A stretch of DNA of 64,000 nucleotides from contig NZ_CP107902.1 of assembly GCF_036013935.1 (NCBI RefSeq), positions 6,357,001 to 6,421,000 of the forward strand, written 5' to 3'. The DNA comes from Streptomyces sp. NBC_00461. GTDB lineage: Bacteria > Actinomycetota > Actinomycetes > Streptomycetales > Streptomycetaceae. Position numbers and translations under genes: made by a program. This document shows positions 17,688 through 27,426 of this stretch, in pieces; position 1 is the stretch's first letter, and each line of letters begins with the position of its first letter. The notes beneath the pieces were generated by a model. The model worked only from the letters and a program-made list of their open reading frames with translations. It had not been told where the DNA came from and ran no database searches.

Positions 17688-18278
17688 TCAGACCGTGGTG
17701 ACGACCTCGTCGTACGCCAGGCGCGGGGAGCGCGGGAACCAGGCGTCCTCGCCCGGGTTGCCGATGTTGACGACCATCAGCGGGGTGTGGTCGCCGTCCA
17801 GGAACTCCTTCTGGACGCCCGCGAAGTCGAGACCGGTCATCGGGCCGGCGGCGAGGCCGGCGGCGCGGACGCCGATGATGAAGTACGCGGCCTGCAGCGC
17901 GGCGTTCAGCCCGGCGGCACCCTCGCGGGCCGGGCGCTCGGAGAAGAAGACGTCCTTGGCGGCCGGGAAGTGCGGGAAGAGCGTGGGCAGTTCCTCGTGG
18001 AACTCGTTGTCGGCGGAGAGGATCGCGACCAGCGGGGCGGTGGCCGTCTTCGGCTGGTTGCCCTCGGCCATGTGCTTCACCAGGCGCTCACGGGCCTCCG
18101 CGGAGCGGACCAGGGTGATGCGCAGCGGCGACTGGTTGAAGGCGGTCGGGCCGTACTTGACCAGGTCGTAGATCGCCTGGACCTGCTCGTCGGTCACCGG
18201 CTCGTCGGTGAAGGTGTTGGCGGTACGGGCCTCGCGGAACAGCAGGTCCTGGGCGGCGGGGTCAAGAACGAGAGACAT
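17688..18278 (-). CDS. Nitroreductase family oxidoreductase (RutE-like)
   Basis: A 196-residue FMN-dependent nitroreductase-fold protein of the RutE/malonic semialdehyde reductase type. The start MSLVLDPAAQD (18276-18278) has GAGGAA 8 nt upstream, so the 8-residue upstream extension is rejected. EARTANTFTDEPVTDEQ, LVKYGPTAFNQSPLRITLV and RAAGLAAGPMTGLDFAGV are the conserved FMN and dimer segments. It should reduce an aldehyde, quinone or nitro compound with NAD(P)H. No pyrimidine-degradation genes are nearby. A perfect 16-bp palindrome lies 35 bp upstream of the start and may be an operator. Confidence 0.88.
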   Translation of the reverse strand: MSLVLDPAAQDLLFREARTANTFTDEPVTDEQVQAIYDLVKYGPTAFNQSPLRITLVRSAEARERLVKHMAEGNQPKTATAPLVAILSADNEFHEELPTLFPHFPAAKDVFFSERPAREGAAGLNAALQAAYFIIGVRAAGLAAGPMTGLDFAGVQKEFLDGDHTPLMVVNIGNPGEDAWFPRSPRLAYDEVVTTV

Positions 18279-18313
18279 GCGTGAACTTCCTCGGGGTGGC
18301 ATCCGGGCTACAA

Positions 18314-18329
18314 CCGGACCGCGGTCCGG
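18314..18329. promoter_or_regulatory. Perfect 16-bp palindrome upstream of nitroreductase
   Basis: CCGGACCGCGGTCCGG is a perfect palindrome 36-51 bp upstream of the nitroreductase ATG. Its promoter-proximal position suggests an operator for a dimeric repressor or redox sensor that is not encoded nearby. Confidence 0.4.
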
Positions 18330-18432
18330 ATAGGCTTACGAGACGAAGGTACGCGAAGAACGAAGAAAGTTAAAGCTTCAACGAAACGCAGGGTGTGGTG
18401 ATCCGCCTCACAACAGATCACCGTCGGTACGG

Positions 18433-18666
18433 CTACTCGCCGGACTCTTCCGTCGCCGCTTCCTCCTCGGCCAGCGCCGCGTCCAGCCGTGCCCGCGCCC
18501 CGTCCAGCCAGCGCCGGCACACCTTGGCCAGCTCCTCGCCCCGCTCCCAGAGCGCGAGGGACTCCTCAAGCGTCGTGCCGCCCGCCTCCAGCCGCCGTAC
18601 GACCTCGATCAGCTCGTCCCGGGCCTGCTCGTAGCCGAGCGTCTCTTGCGCCACCTTGCTGGTCAT
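18433..18666 (-). CDS. xseB: Exodeoxyribonuclease VII small subunit
   Basis: A 77-residue protein of normal XseB length. The conserved core [34 protein letters not shown] and [13 protein letters not shown] forms the two-helix domain that binds the large subunit. The C-terminus is acidic. It follows xseA with a 9-bp gap in the same operon. Together they form the nuclease that degrades single-stranded DNA to oligonucleotides during mismatch and recombination repair. Confidence 0.95.
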   Translation of the reverse strand: MTSKVAQETLGYEQARDELIEVVRRLEAGGTTLEESLALWERGEELAKVCRRWLDGARARLDAALAEEEAATEESGE

Positions 18667-18675
18667 CCGGCCACC

Positions 18676-19884
18676 CTATGCGTCGACTCGTACGGAGAAC
18701 TCACCCTCGGAGACCCGCGCCCGCAGCGTCTCGTCCGCCTCGACCTCGGCCGGGTCGCGGACGACATGCCCGTCGGCCTTCTGCAGCACGGCGTACCCGC
18801 GCTTCAGGGTTGCGGCGGGGGAGAGCGCCACCACGCGCGCGTGCGTGTGCGTCAGCTCGGAGTCGGCGCGGTCGAGGAGGTGCCGGAGCGTGCGCCGGGA
18901 GCGGTCGAGCAGCGAGGCGACATGATCGGCCCGCTCGTCGATCATCCGGTGCGGATCCTCCATCGAGGGCCGGGCGAGGGCATGCGCGAGCCCACGCTCC
19001 TCCCGCTCGACGACGGCCTCGACGCACCGCCGGGCCCGATCGCGCAGCAACCGCACCCGCTCGTACTCCTCACCCACGTCCGGTACGACCTTCTTGGCGG
19101 CGTCGGTGGGGGTGGAGGCGCGCAGGTCGGCCACGTAGTCCAGGAGCGGGGTGTCGGGCTCGTGCCCGATGGCGGAGACGACCGGCGTGCGGCACTCGGC
19201 GACGGCCCGGACGAGCTGCTCGTCGGAGAACGGCAGGAGATCCTCCACGCTGCCGCCGCCGCGCGCGACGATGATCACGTCCACGTCCCCCAGCTCGTCG
19301 AGTTCCTTCACCGCCTGCACGACCTGAGGGACGGCGTGCACGCCCTGCACGGCGACGTTGCGTACCTCGAAGCGGACGGCGGGCCAGCGGTGCCGGGCGT
19401 TTTCGAGGACGTCCCGCTCGGCGGCGGAGGCGCGGCCGCAGACGAGCCCGATGAGCTGCGGAAGAAAGGGCAGTGCCGTCTTCCGCTCAGGTGCGAACAG
19501 CCCCTCGGCGGCCAGCGTCTTCTTCAACTGCTCCAGCCGGGCGAGGAGTTCGCCGACGCCCACCGGCCTTATCTCGGCGGCCCGCAGCGACAACTGCCCA
19601 CGCGGCGCGTACCACTCGGGCTTGGCGAGCACGACGACCCGCGCGCCCTCGCTGACGACATCGGCGACCGCGTCGAACACCTGCCGGTAGCAGGTGACGC
19701 TGATGGAGATGTCGTACGAGGGATCACGCAACGTCAGAAAGACCACGCCGGCGCCGGGCCGCCGCGAGAGCTGAGTGATCTGCCCCTCGACCCAGACGGC
19801 ACCGAGCCGGTCGATCCATCCCCCGATGAGCCGCGACACCTCACCGACGGGCAGCGGAGCTTCCGCGGACGTGTTGAGAGCCAT
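18676..19884 (-). CDS. xseA: Exodeoxyribonuclease VII large subunit
   Basis: A 402-residue XseA. The start [17 protein letters not shown] (19882-19884) is where family similarity begins; the open frame continues upstream only because it crosses repeat A. The N-terminal OB fold (about 15-110, with WVEGQITQ and VFLTLRDP) is followed by the catalytic domain with [37 protein letters not shown] and [11 protein letters not shown]. It forms ExoVII with XseB downstream. No Shine-Dalgarno is present; TACGCT lies 6 nt before the ATG, so the operon seems leaderless. Confidence 0.95.
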   Translation of the reverse strand: MALNTSAEAPLPVGEVSRLIGGWIDRLGAVWVEGQITQLSRRPGAGVVFLTLRDPSYDISISVTCYRQVFDAVADVVSEGARVVVLAKPEWYAPRGQLSLRAAEIRPVGVGELLARLEQLKKTLAAEGLFAPERKTALPFLPQLIGLVCGRASAAERDVLENARHRWPAVRFEVRNVAVQGVHAVPQVVQAVKELDELGDVDVIIVARGGGSVEDLLPFSDEQLVRAVAECRTPVVSAIGHEPDTPLLDYVADLRASTPTDAAKKVVPDVGEEYERVRLLRDRARRCVEAVVEREERGLAHALARPSMEDPHRMIDERADHVASLLDRSRRTLRHLLDRADSELTHTHARVVALSPAATLKRGYAVLQKADGHVVRDPAEVEADETLRARVSEGEFSVRVDA

Positions 19885-19890
19885 GCGCCG

Positions 19891-19896
19891 AGCGTA
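19891..19896 (-). promoter_or_regulatory. Candidate leaderless -10 box (TACGCT) of xseA
   Basis: On the minus strand TACGCT is followed by 6 nt and the ATG of xseA. The same hexamer and spacing precede the DUF1707 gene at 14580. Confidence 0.5.
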
Positions 19897-19948
19897 GTGG
19901 CCGCCACCGACAACACGACCGAGCCCGGCGCTGCGGTGGCCGTCGCCC

Positions 19949-20057
19949 TGGGGGCTCCGCCCCCAGACCCCGGGGCTCCGCCCCCAGAACCCGGGGCTCC
20001 GCCCCCAGACCCCCGATCGGCCTGAACGCCTCGTCCTCGAACGCCGGACGGGCTGGA
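19949..20057 (-). repeat. Dispersed repeat A, copy 3, with three tandem hairpins
   Basis: Read on the minus strand this copy has the same CCCGTCCGGCGTTCGAGGAC head and GCGTTCAGGCCGATCGGGGG core as copy 1. It then carries three tandem units of about 21 bp, each a GGGGGCGGAGCCCC-type hairpin. It lies downstream of the permease stop and upstream of xseA, on the same strand as both, so it may terminate permease transcription. Confidence 0.8.
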
Positions 20058-20096
20058 TGCGCTTGAGGTGCGGCGCCCCGGGGGCGAGGAAAGGCC

Positions 20097-21451
20097 CTAC
20101 ACCCGCCCCCGCTGCCCCACCAGCACCGCAAGCCCGATCACCAGCCACACCGCCCCCACCGCCTGTGCGGCCCCGGACGCCTCCACGATCACCGCGACGG
20201 TGATGCCCGCGCCGACGACCGGCACCAGCACATGCCGCCACAAACTCACCGGCCCCCCGGCCCGCCGCACCGCGAACCACCCCACCACGCTCGCGTGCAG
20301 CAAGGTGAAAGCCGTCAGCGCACCGATGTCGACCACCGACACCAGGTGATCCATCCCGTCGTCCTGCCGGGCCGCCCACACCGCCGCCACCAGCGTGATC
20401 ACGGCCGCACACAGCAGCGCCACCCGCGGCACCCCGGCATCCGTCCTCGCCAGCACCCGCGGCAACCGCCGCTCCCGCCCCATCGCGAACAGCAGCCGCC
20501 CCGCGGCCGCCTGCCCGGCCAAGGCCGCGAACGCCGCCCCCACCGCCTTGCTCACCGCGACCAGATCATGCAGCCACGTACCGACCGACACGTCCACGGC
20601 GTCGTAGAACGCGGTCCCCTGCTTCCCGGGATCGGCGGCCAGCTGCGCGGACGTCGTCGGCTCCAGCAGCGCCACCAGATACGCCTGCGCCACGAACAGC
20701 ACACCCGCCAGCGCGAGACAGAACAGCACGGCCCGCGCCACCTTCTCCGACCCTCCCGTGACCTCCTCCGCGAACGTGGCGATCGCGTCGAACCCCAGAT
20801 ACGACAGGACGGCGACCGAGACCGCTCCGATCACCGCCGACAGTGCGAAGGCGCCCTGCGTCCCATCGCCGGACAGCGGCGACAACCAGCCCCGCTCCGC
20901 CCCGTCCCGCGCCAGCACCACCACCGCCGACACGGCGAACACCACCAGCACGACGATCTCCATCGCCAGCACCAGGAAGCCCACCCGGGCCGCCGCACGC
21001 CCCACAGGTTCAGCAGGGTCGTGACGACGACCGCGAGCGCCGTCCACACCCACCGGGAGACCTCCGGCACAAGGGAGTTCATCGCGATCCCGGAGAAGAG
21101 ATACGCGACCGCCGGGATCAGCAGATAGTCCAGCATCGCCATCCAGCCGGCGACGAAGCCCGCTTCCTGACCGAGCGCCACGCGCGCGTAGGCGAACACC
21201 GACCCCGCCCGGGGGACCACCCGCACCATCTGCGCGTAGCTGAATGCGGTGAACGCCATCGCGACCGTGGCGACGACGTAGACGAGCGCGACGGCTCCGT
21301 GCGACTTCGCGTCCAGCGTGCCGAACACGCCGACGGGCGCCATGGGGGCGATGAAAAGCAGTCCGTAGACCACCAGATCCCGGAAGCCGAGGCTGCGCCG
21401 CAGGTCGTCCCCGTCGCCGGTGGTGCGCGCCGCCGTGCCGGTCCCGGACAT
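20097..21451 (-). pseudogene. APC-family amino-acid permease interrupted by a frameshift
   Basis: Two overlapping minus-strand frames together encode one permease. The first, from ATG 21449-21451 (GGAGG 4 nt upstream), has [20 protein letters not shown], the start of an APC transporter, through the helix ending LLNLWGVRR at about 20990. The frame then turns into Trp/Arg-rich nonsense. The second resumes AARVGFLVLAMEIVVL and continues to a normal permease end at 20097. One base is missing from GTGCGGCGGCCCGGG near 20985-20998 compared with the expected reading. The combined length (about 450 residues) is normal. Either a recent inactivation or a sequencing error in a GC-rich run. Confidence 0.85.
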
Positions 21452-21554
21452 CGTGCCTCCGTCAGTGCCTCGCCCGTCGTGTTCTTCCCCCACCCCTCCC
21501 GCTCCCCGACCAGACTCCCCGGGGGCGCGATCTTCGACTCGCCGGACGCGGCCT

Positions 21555-21560
21555 TACGAT
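21555..21560 (+). promoter_or_regulatory. Candidate leaderless -10 box (TACGAT) of ispH
   Basis: TACGAT is followed by 7 nt and ATG 21568. It overlaps the more upstream ATG at 21559, which argues that 21568 is the true start. TTCGAC lies 16 nt further upstream as a weak -35. Confidence 0.5.
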
Positions 21561-21567
21561 GGTTCGC

Positions 21568-22569
21568 ATGACTGCTTCGCCTGGCCGCCGTGTCCTGCTC
21601 GCCGCTCCCCGTGGCTACTGCGCGGGTGTGGACCGCGCCGTGATCGCCGTCGAGAAAGCCCTGGAGCAGTACGGGGCTCCGATCTACGTCCGGCACGAGA
21701 TCGTGCACAACAAGTACGTCGTGCAGACCCTGGAGAAGAAGGGCGCCATCTTCGTCGAGCGGACGGAGGAGGTCCCCGAGGGGAACATCGTCATGTTCTC
21801 CGCGCACGGAGTCGCTCCCGTCGTCCACGAGGAGGCCGCACGGGGCAAGCTCGCCACCATCGACGCGACCTGCCCGCTCGTCACCAAGGTCCACAAGGAA
21901 GCCGTCCGCTTCGCGGGCGAGGACTACGACATCCTCCTGATCGGGCACGAGGGCCACGAGGAGGTCATCGGCACCTCCGGCGAGGCCCCCGAGCACATCC
22001 AGCTCGTCGACGGCCCCGAGGACGTCGCCAAGGTGGAGGTCCGCGACCCCTCCAAGGTCGTGTGGCTGTCCCAGACCACCCTCTCCGTCGACGAGACGAT
22101 GGAGACCGTCGACGCGCTGCAGGAGAAGTTCCCGCAGCTGATCTCGCCGCCCAGCGACGACATCTGCTACGCCACGCAGAACCGCCAGCTCGCGGTGAAG
22201 CAGATGGGCGCCGAGGCGGAGCTCGTGATCGTCGTCGGCTCCCGCAACTCCTCGAACTCCAAGCGCCTGGTCGAGGTCGCCAAGCTCGCCGGTTCCCGCG
22301 AGGCCTACCTCGTGGACTTCGCCGACGAGATCGACGAGGCCTGGCTGGAGGGCGTGTCCACGGTCGGCGTCACCTCCGGCGCCTCCGTCCCCGAGATCCT
22401 GGTCGAGCAGGTCCTGGAGTGGCTCGGGCAGCGCGGCTTCGAGGACGTGGAGATCGTCAAGGCGGCCGAGGAGTCCATCACGTTCTCGCTGCCCAAGGAG
22501 CTGCGCCGCGATCTGCGCGACGAGGCCGCGGCCCTGATCGCGGAGCGAACGGGTACCTCGCACGAGTGA
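21568..22569 (+). CDS. ispH: 4-hydroxy-3-methylbut-2-enyl diphosphate reductase
   Basis: A 333-residue IspH (LytB), the last enzyme of the MEP isoprenoid pathway, which makes IPP and DMAPP from HMBPP. Three cysteines bind its [4Fe-4S] cluster: [11 protein letters not shown] (Cys18), [10 protein letters not shown] (Cys102) and [11 protein letters not shown] (Cys200). Substrate-site motifs [17 protein letters not shown] and [10 protein letters not shown] are intact. I start at ATG 21568 because TACGAT, a likely -10, overlaps the ATG at 21559. It is followed by ppgK after 29 bp, on the same strand, but ppgK has its own likely promoter. Confidence 0.96.
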   Translation: MTASPGRRVLLAAPRGYCAGVDRAVIAVEKALEQYGAPIYVRHEIVHNKYVVQTLEKKGAIFVERTEEVPEGNIVMFSAHGVAPVVHEEAARGKLATIDATCPLVTKVHKEAVRFAGEDYDILLIGHEGHEEVIGTSGEAPEHIQLVDGPEDVAKVEVRDPSKVVWLSQTTLSVDETMETVDALQEKFPQLISPPSDDICYATQNRQLAVKQMGAEAELVIVVGSRNSSNSKRLVEVAKLAGSREAYLVDFADEIDEAWLEGVSTVGVTSGASVPEILVEQVLEWLGQRGFEDVEIVKAAEESITFSLPKELRRDLRDEAAALIAERTGTSHE

Positions 22570-22586
22570 CTGTCAGTCGTACGTCG

Positions 22587-22592
22587 TAACGT
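22587..22592 (+). promoter_or_regulatory. Candidate leaderless -10 box (TAACGT) of ppgK
   Basis: TAACGT is followed by 6 nt and the ATG of ppgK; GTGACT lies 15 nt upstream as a weak -35. No Shine-Dalgarno is present. Confidence 0.45.
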
Positions 22593-22598
22593 AGAGCC

Positions 22599-23351
<753 letters not shown>

Positions 23352-23359
23352 GACACGCG

Positions 23360-23962
23360 TCATCGCGTGGGGGGACGGTGCCGGTCGGTCCGGCGGCGCA
23401 GCAGGACCACCTTCCGTACGGTCGCGATCACACCCGCGACCAGCGTCCCCCCGTACAGCCACCCGGCCTGGGTGGCCAGCGCGGTCACCAGACCCATCAG
23501 CCGGCCGGCCAGCCCGCCGCCGCTGTCGGCGACGGGGAGCAGGCCCACCGCGAAGGCGATCGGTACGACGACGGGGGCGGTCAACAGGTCGCCCTTGCGT
23601 GTCCAGATCGCGGTCAGCAGGCACACCGGCAGGAACAGCAGGCCGTACAAGGTCAGCGACGCCCCGAACATCAGCTGGTCGAGGCACCCGAGCACGAACA
23701 TCATCGCCACGCAGAACAGACCGCTGCCCAACCCGGTCAGCCGAGGATTGGGCATCCGCCGCACCGCCTCGAACAGCGGCGGACCCGGCCTGCGTACCCC
23801 CGACGGTCGATCCGCGGGACGGGCGGTCGCGGGACTCTGTGCGGCAGGCCGCCCGCCGCCGTCCGCACCGCCGCCCCTTCCCTCGCGCCTCGCCTGTGGC
23901 GGCAGCGGGTGCGTGCCGCGGTGCGTTCCGTTGTGCGGGGGTCGCGACCTGTGTTGCTCCAC
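23360..23962 (-). CDS. DUF6542-like membrane protein
   Basis: A 200-residue protein starting at GTG 23962. The first about 75 residues are Pro/Arg/Gly-rich and look disordered. They are followed by four hydrophobic segments (about 78-180): GLGSGLFCVAMMFVLGCLD, SLTLYGLLFLPVCLLTAIW, LTAPVVVPIAFAVGLLPV and WLYGGTLVAGVIATV, then a basic tail. This matches a conserved Streptomyces membrane family (DUF6542-like) of unknown function. It converges on ppgK with only 8 bp between stop codons and no terminator. The promoter region carries a TAAGTT box 6 nt before the start, inside an inverted repeat. Confidence 0.8.
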   Translation of the reverse strand: MEQHRSRPPHNGTHRGTHPLPPQARREGRGGGADGGGRPAAQSPATARPADRPSGVRRPGPPLFEAVRRMPNPRLTGLGSGLFCVAMMFVLGCLDQLMFGASLTLYGLLFLPVCLLTAIWTRKGDLLTAPVVVPIAFAVGLLPVADSGGGLAGRLMGLVTALATQAGWLYGGTLVAGVIATVRKVVLLRRRTDRHRPPTR

Positions 23963-23980
23963 CCGACCAACTTAGGTCGG
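23963..23980 (-). promoter_or_regulatory. Leaderless -10 box inside an inverted repeat
   Basis: On the minus strand CCGACC-TAAGTT-GGTCGG is an inverted repeat whose centre, TAAGTT (23969-23974), lies 6 nt before the GTG at 23962. The centre fits a -10 box; the flanking arms could bind a repressor or form a hairpin at the 5' end of the RNA. Confidence 0.45.
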
Positions 23981-24161
23981 CTTATGTGCCCAATCGCCCA
24001 TCAGACACGCCGATGGGACGAGCTTGGCCAAGCGTTCGACGGGGCGCCGGAGCGGCGACGGGTACGCCGTAGACTGGTGGATCGGCCCGCCCGCGCACCG
24101 AAGAAGGACCGGGCCCGCAGCCCCAGTCCCCTGATGTCTCTCACGTACGGGAAGTCGCAAC

Positions 24162-25250
<1,089 letters not shown>

Positions 25251-25307
25251 TGGTGACGTGACACTGCATGACGCCGCATTGCTGATCTGGCAAACGTGCA
25301 GGTCAAG

Positions 25308-25337
25308 AGGGGCTCGACCGTTCGAGGTCGGGCCCCT
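25308..25337 (+). terminator. Hairpin terminator after ychF
   Basis: A 12-bp stem with one wobble (25308-25319 with 25326-25337) closes a 6-nt loop and is followed by a T-containing stretch (CCTTATTT). It lies 58 bp after the ychF stop. Confidence 0.75.
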
Positions 25338-25440
25338 GCCTTATTTCCCGTACGGCCCGTGCTCCCACTTTCTTCACGGCTCCGACCGGCGTCAGTACTG
25401 ACTCCGGAGGGGTGGAGGCGGGCCGGGGTCACGTACCGGA

Positions 25441-26364
25441 TCACGCCTCGTGCTCCCGCTCCCGCTCCGTCACCCGTCGGCACGCCTCCACGTAGCCCCG
25501 CACCAGTGGTCTGCGGTCTTCCCTCCGCCAGGCCAGGACGTACCGGCTGGGTGTCACGCCCCGCACCGGGCGGGTCACCACGCCGCCCAGCGTGATCAGG
25601 GGGACGTTGCCCGCGGCCACCAGGCACACGCCGAGGCCCGCGACCAGGGCCTCGTACGTCTCCTCCGTGCTCGCGATCTCCGCGCCGACGCGGGGTGGGC
25701 GGCCGGCGCGTTCGTCCAGGGCGAGCCAGTAGTCCCGTAGCGGGCCCGCGCTCTTGGGGAGGGCGAGGAAGGGCTCGTCGGCCAGGTCCGTGAAGTCGAT
25801 CTCCGTGCGGGGCGCGAGGGGGTGGGCCTCGGGGAGGGCGACCAGGCGGGGTTCCTCGGCGACGACCGCCCAGGCGTAGCGGTCCTGGTCGGGCAGAGGC
25901 AGCCAGACGAAGGCCACGTCCGTGTCGCCGTCCGCCAGGCCTGCGGTCGGGTCGGCCCAACTCGCCTGGCGCAGCCGTACCGTGGTGTCGGGGTGCGCGG
26001 CGGTGAAGCGGGAGCGGATCGCGGGCAGCAGGCCGCCGCGGCCGGGGCTGGTGCTCATGCCCACCATCAGCGTGCTGCGCTGCACGGCCCGCGCCTCCTC
26101 CACCACGGCCGCGCCCCGCGCCCACGCGTCCAGCACCCGCCGGGCGTGCGGCAGCAGCGCCGCGCCGGCCTCGGACAGCTCCACGCCCTGCCGGTCCCGA
26201 CGCAACAGCTCGACGCCCAACTGCCGTTCCAGCGCCCGGATCTGCTTGCTCAGCGCGGGCTGCGAGACGTACAGCCGCTCGGCCGCGCGCGTGAAGTGCA
26301 GTTCCTCGGCGACCGTGACGAAGTACCGCAGGTCCCGCACATGAACGTCCGTCGTCATAGCCAT
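25441..26364 (-). CDS. LysR family transcriptional regulator
   Basis: A 307-residue LysR regulator. The N-terminal winged HTH (about 8-67) has LRYFVTVAEELHFTRAAE and VSQPALSKQIRALE. The C-terminal two-lobe sensor (about 95-300) has LMVGMSTSPGRGGLLPAI and GLGVCLVAAGNVPL. It is divergent from the short-chain dehydrogenase gene with a 79-bp shared control region, the classic arrangement in which the LysR protein controls both itself and its neighbour. ATG 26364 is chosen; ATG 26358 is two codons downstream. No good Shine-Dalgarno; TACGCT ends 8 nt before the start. Confidence 0.9.
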   Translation of the reverse strand: MAMTTDVHVRDLRYFVTVAEELHFTRAAERLYVSQPALSKQIRALERQLGVELLRRDRQGVELSEAGAALLPHARRVLDAWARGAAVVEEARAVQRSTLMVGMSTSPGRGGLLPAIRSRFTAAHPDTTVRLRQASWADPTAGLADGDTDVAFVWLPLPDQDRYAWAVVAEEPRLVALPEAHPLAPRTEIDFTDLADEPFLALPKSAGPLRDYWLALDERAGRPPRVGAEIASTEETYEALVAGLGVCLVAAGNVPLITLGGVVTRPVRGVTPSRYVLAWRREDRRPLVRGYVEACRRVTEREREHEA

Positions 26365-26378
26365 TGGTTATCAGCGTA
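26357..26378. promoter_or_regulatory. Candidate LysR site and promoter of the divergent pair
   Basis: ATAGCCATTGGTTAT (26357-26371) is a near-perfect inverted repeat overlapping the LysR start. AGCGTA (TACGCT on the minus strand, 26373-26378) is the candidate -10 for the LysR gene. The A/T-containing dyad resembles the T-N11-A layout bound by LysR proteins. Confidence 0.4.
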
Positions 26379-26443
26379 GGTCTTGGACGGGCAACGCGAA
26401 CGGGCGGCAGTCTCGTGATCAGACGAAGAGACCAGGAGGAGTC

Positions 26444-27274
26444 ATGAACAAGGTCTGGCTGATCACCGGTGCGAGCAGTGGCTTCGGGCGGGCCATCACC
26501 GAGGCGGCCCTCGCCGCCGGTGACGTGGTCGTCGGTGCCGCCCGCCGCGTCGTGGCGCTGGACGAACTGGTGGCGGCCCACGCCGACCAGTTGGAGGCAC
26601 TGCCCCTGGACGTCACCGACACCGCCGCGGCCGAGGCGGCCGTACAGGATGTGGTGGCGCGATACGGCCGGATCGACGTCCTGGTCAACAACGCCGGCCG
26701 CACGCATGTCGGCGCATTCGAGGAGACCACCGACGCCGAACTGCGCGAACTGTTCGACCTGCACGTCTTCGGGCCCGCGACCCTCACCCGCGCGGTGCTG
26801 CCGCACATGCGTGAGCGGCGCTCGGGAGCGATCGTGCAGATGAGCAGCATGGGCGGACAGATGTCCTTCGCGGGCTTCTCCGCGTACAGCGGGACCAAGT
26901 TCGCTCTGGAGGGCCTGTCGGAGGGGCTCGCCGACGAGGTGCGGGAGTTCGGCATCAAGGTGCTGGTCGTGGAGCCGGGAGGCTTCCGTACGTCCCTGTT
27001 CGACACGGGCCGCGCCGGTGTCAGCGCGGACAGCGGCCTGTACGAGAGCGTGAGCCGGACCCGCGGCTTCGTCTCCGGCGGAGACGGCACCCAGCCCGGC
27101 GACCCCGCCAAGGCAGCCGCCCTCATCCTCGCCGCCCTCGACGCCGAGGAGACCCCGCTGCACCTGCCGCTCGGCGAGGACGCCGTCGACGCCGTCCTCG
27201 GCAAGCTCGGCCAGGTGCGCTCGGAGATCGCAGCCTGGGAGAAGCGCACCCGCGCCACCGCCTTCGACGACTGA
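26444..27274 (+). CDS. Short-chain dehydrogenase/reductase
   Basis: A 276-residue classical SDR. TGASSGFG (8-15) binds the NAD(P) cofactor, NNAG is at 82-85, and the catalytic set is Ser135/136, Tyr149 and Lys153 in MSSMGGQMSFAGFSAYSGTKF. EPGGFRTSLF follows the active site. AGGAGG lies 4 nt before the ATG. It is divergent from the LysR gene and is probably its target. The substrate is unknown; the overall type resembles oxidoreductases acting on ketones or aldehydes. A 10-bp tandem repeat starts immediately after the stop codon. Confidence 0.9.
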   Translation: MNKVWLITGASSGFGRAITEAALAAGDVVVGAARRVVALDELVAAHADQLEALPLDVTDTAAAEAAVQDVVARYGRIDVLVNNAGRTHVGAFEETTDAELRELFDLHVFGPATLTRAVLPHMRERRSGAIVQMSSMGGQMSFAGFSAYSGTKFALEGLSEGLADEVREFGIKVLVVEPGGFRTSLFDTGRAGVSADSGLYESVSRTRGFVSGGDGTQPGDPAKAAALILAALDAEETPLHLPLGEDAVDAVLGKLGQVRSEIAAWEKRTRATAFDD

Positions 27275-27318
27275 GCGGGTTGGAACGGGTTGGAGCGGGT
27301 CGGAGAGGGTTGTCCACA
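27275..27318. repeat. 10-bp tandem repeat running into a consensus DnaA box
   Basis: Four 10-bp units follow directly after the SDR stop: GCGGGTTGGA, ACGGGTTGGA, GCGGGTCGGA, GAGGGTTGTC (27275-27314). The last unit merges into TTGTCCACA (27310-27318), the consensus DnaA box of high-GC actinobacteria. The units are phased with the DNA helix, so a protein could bind along one face. They also lie about 110-150 bp upstream of the helicase start. Confidence 0.6.
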
Positions 27319-27426
27319 GCCGCCCCCCACTGTCAGACCCCGGTGCAAGGATGTGTGTACCGGGGCGGACGGCACTTGGGGGGCGGCAGGGTGGAGGTCG
27401 GGGAGGTGGAGGTCGGGGAGGTGCGG

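Noticed and set aside
25308..25337. GACCGTTCGAGGTC, which resembles a tRNA T-arm or an integration site
   Set aside because: No acceptor stem, anticodon arm or CCA end fits around it; it is better explained as the ychF terminator hairpin.
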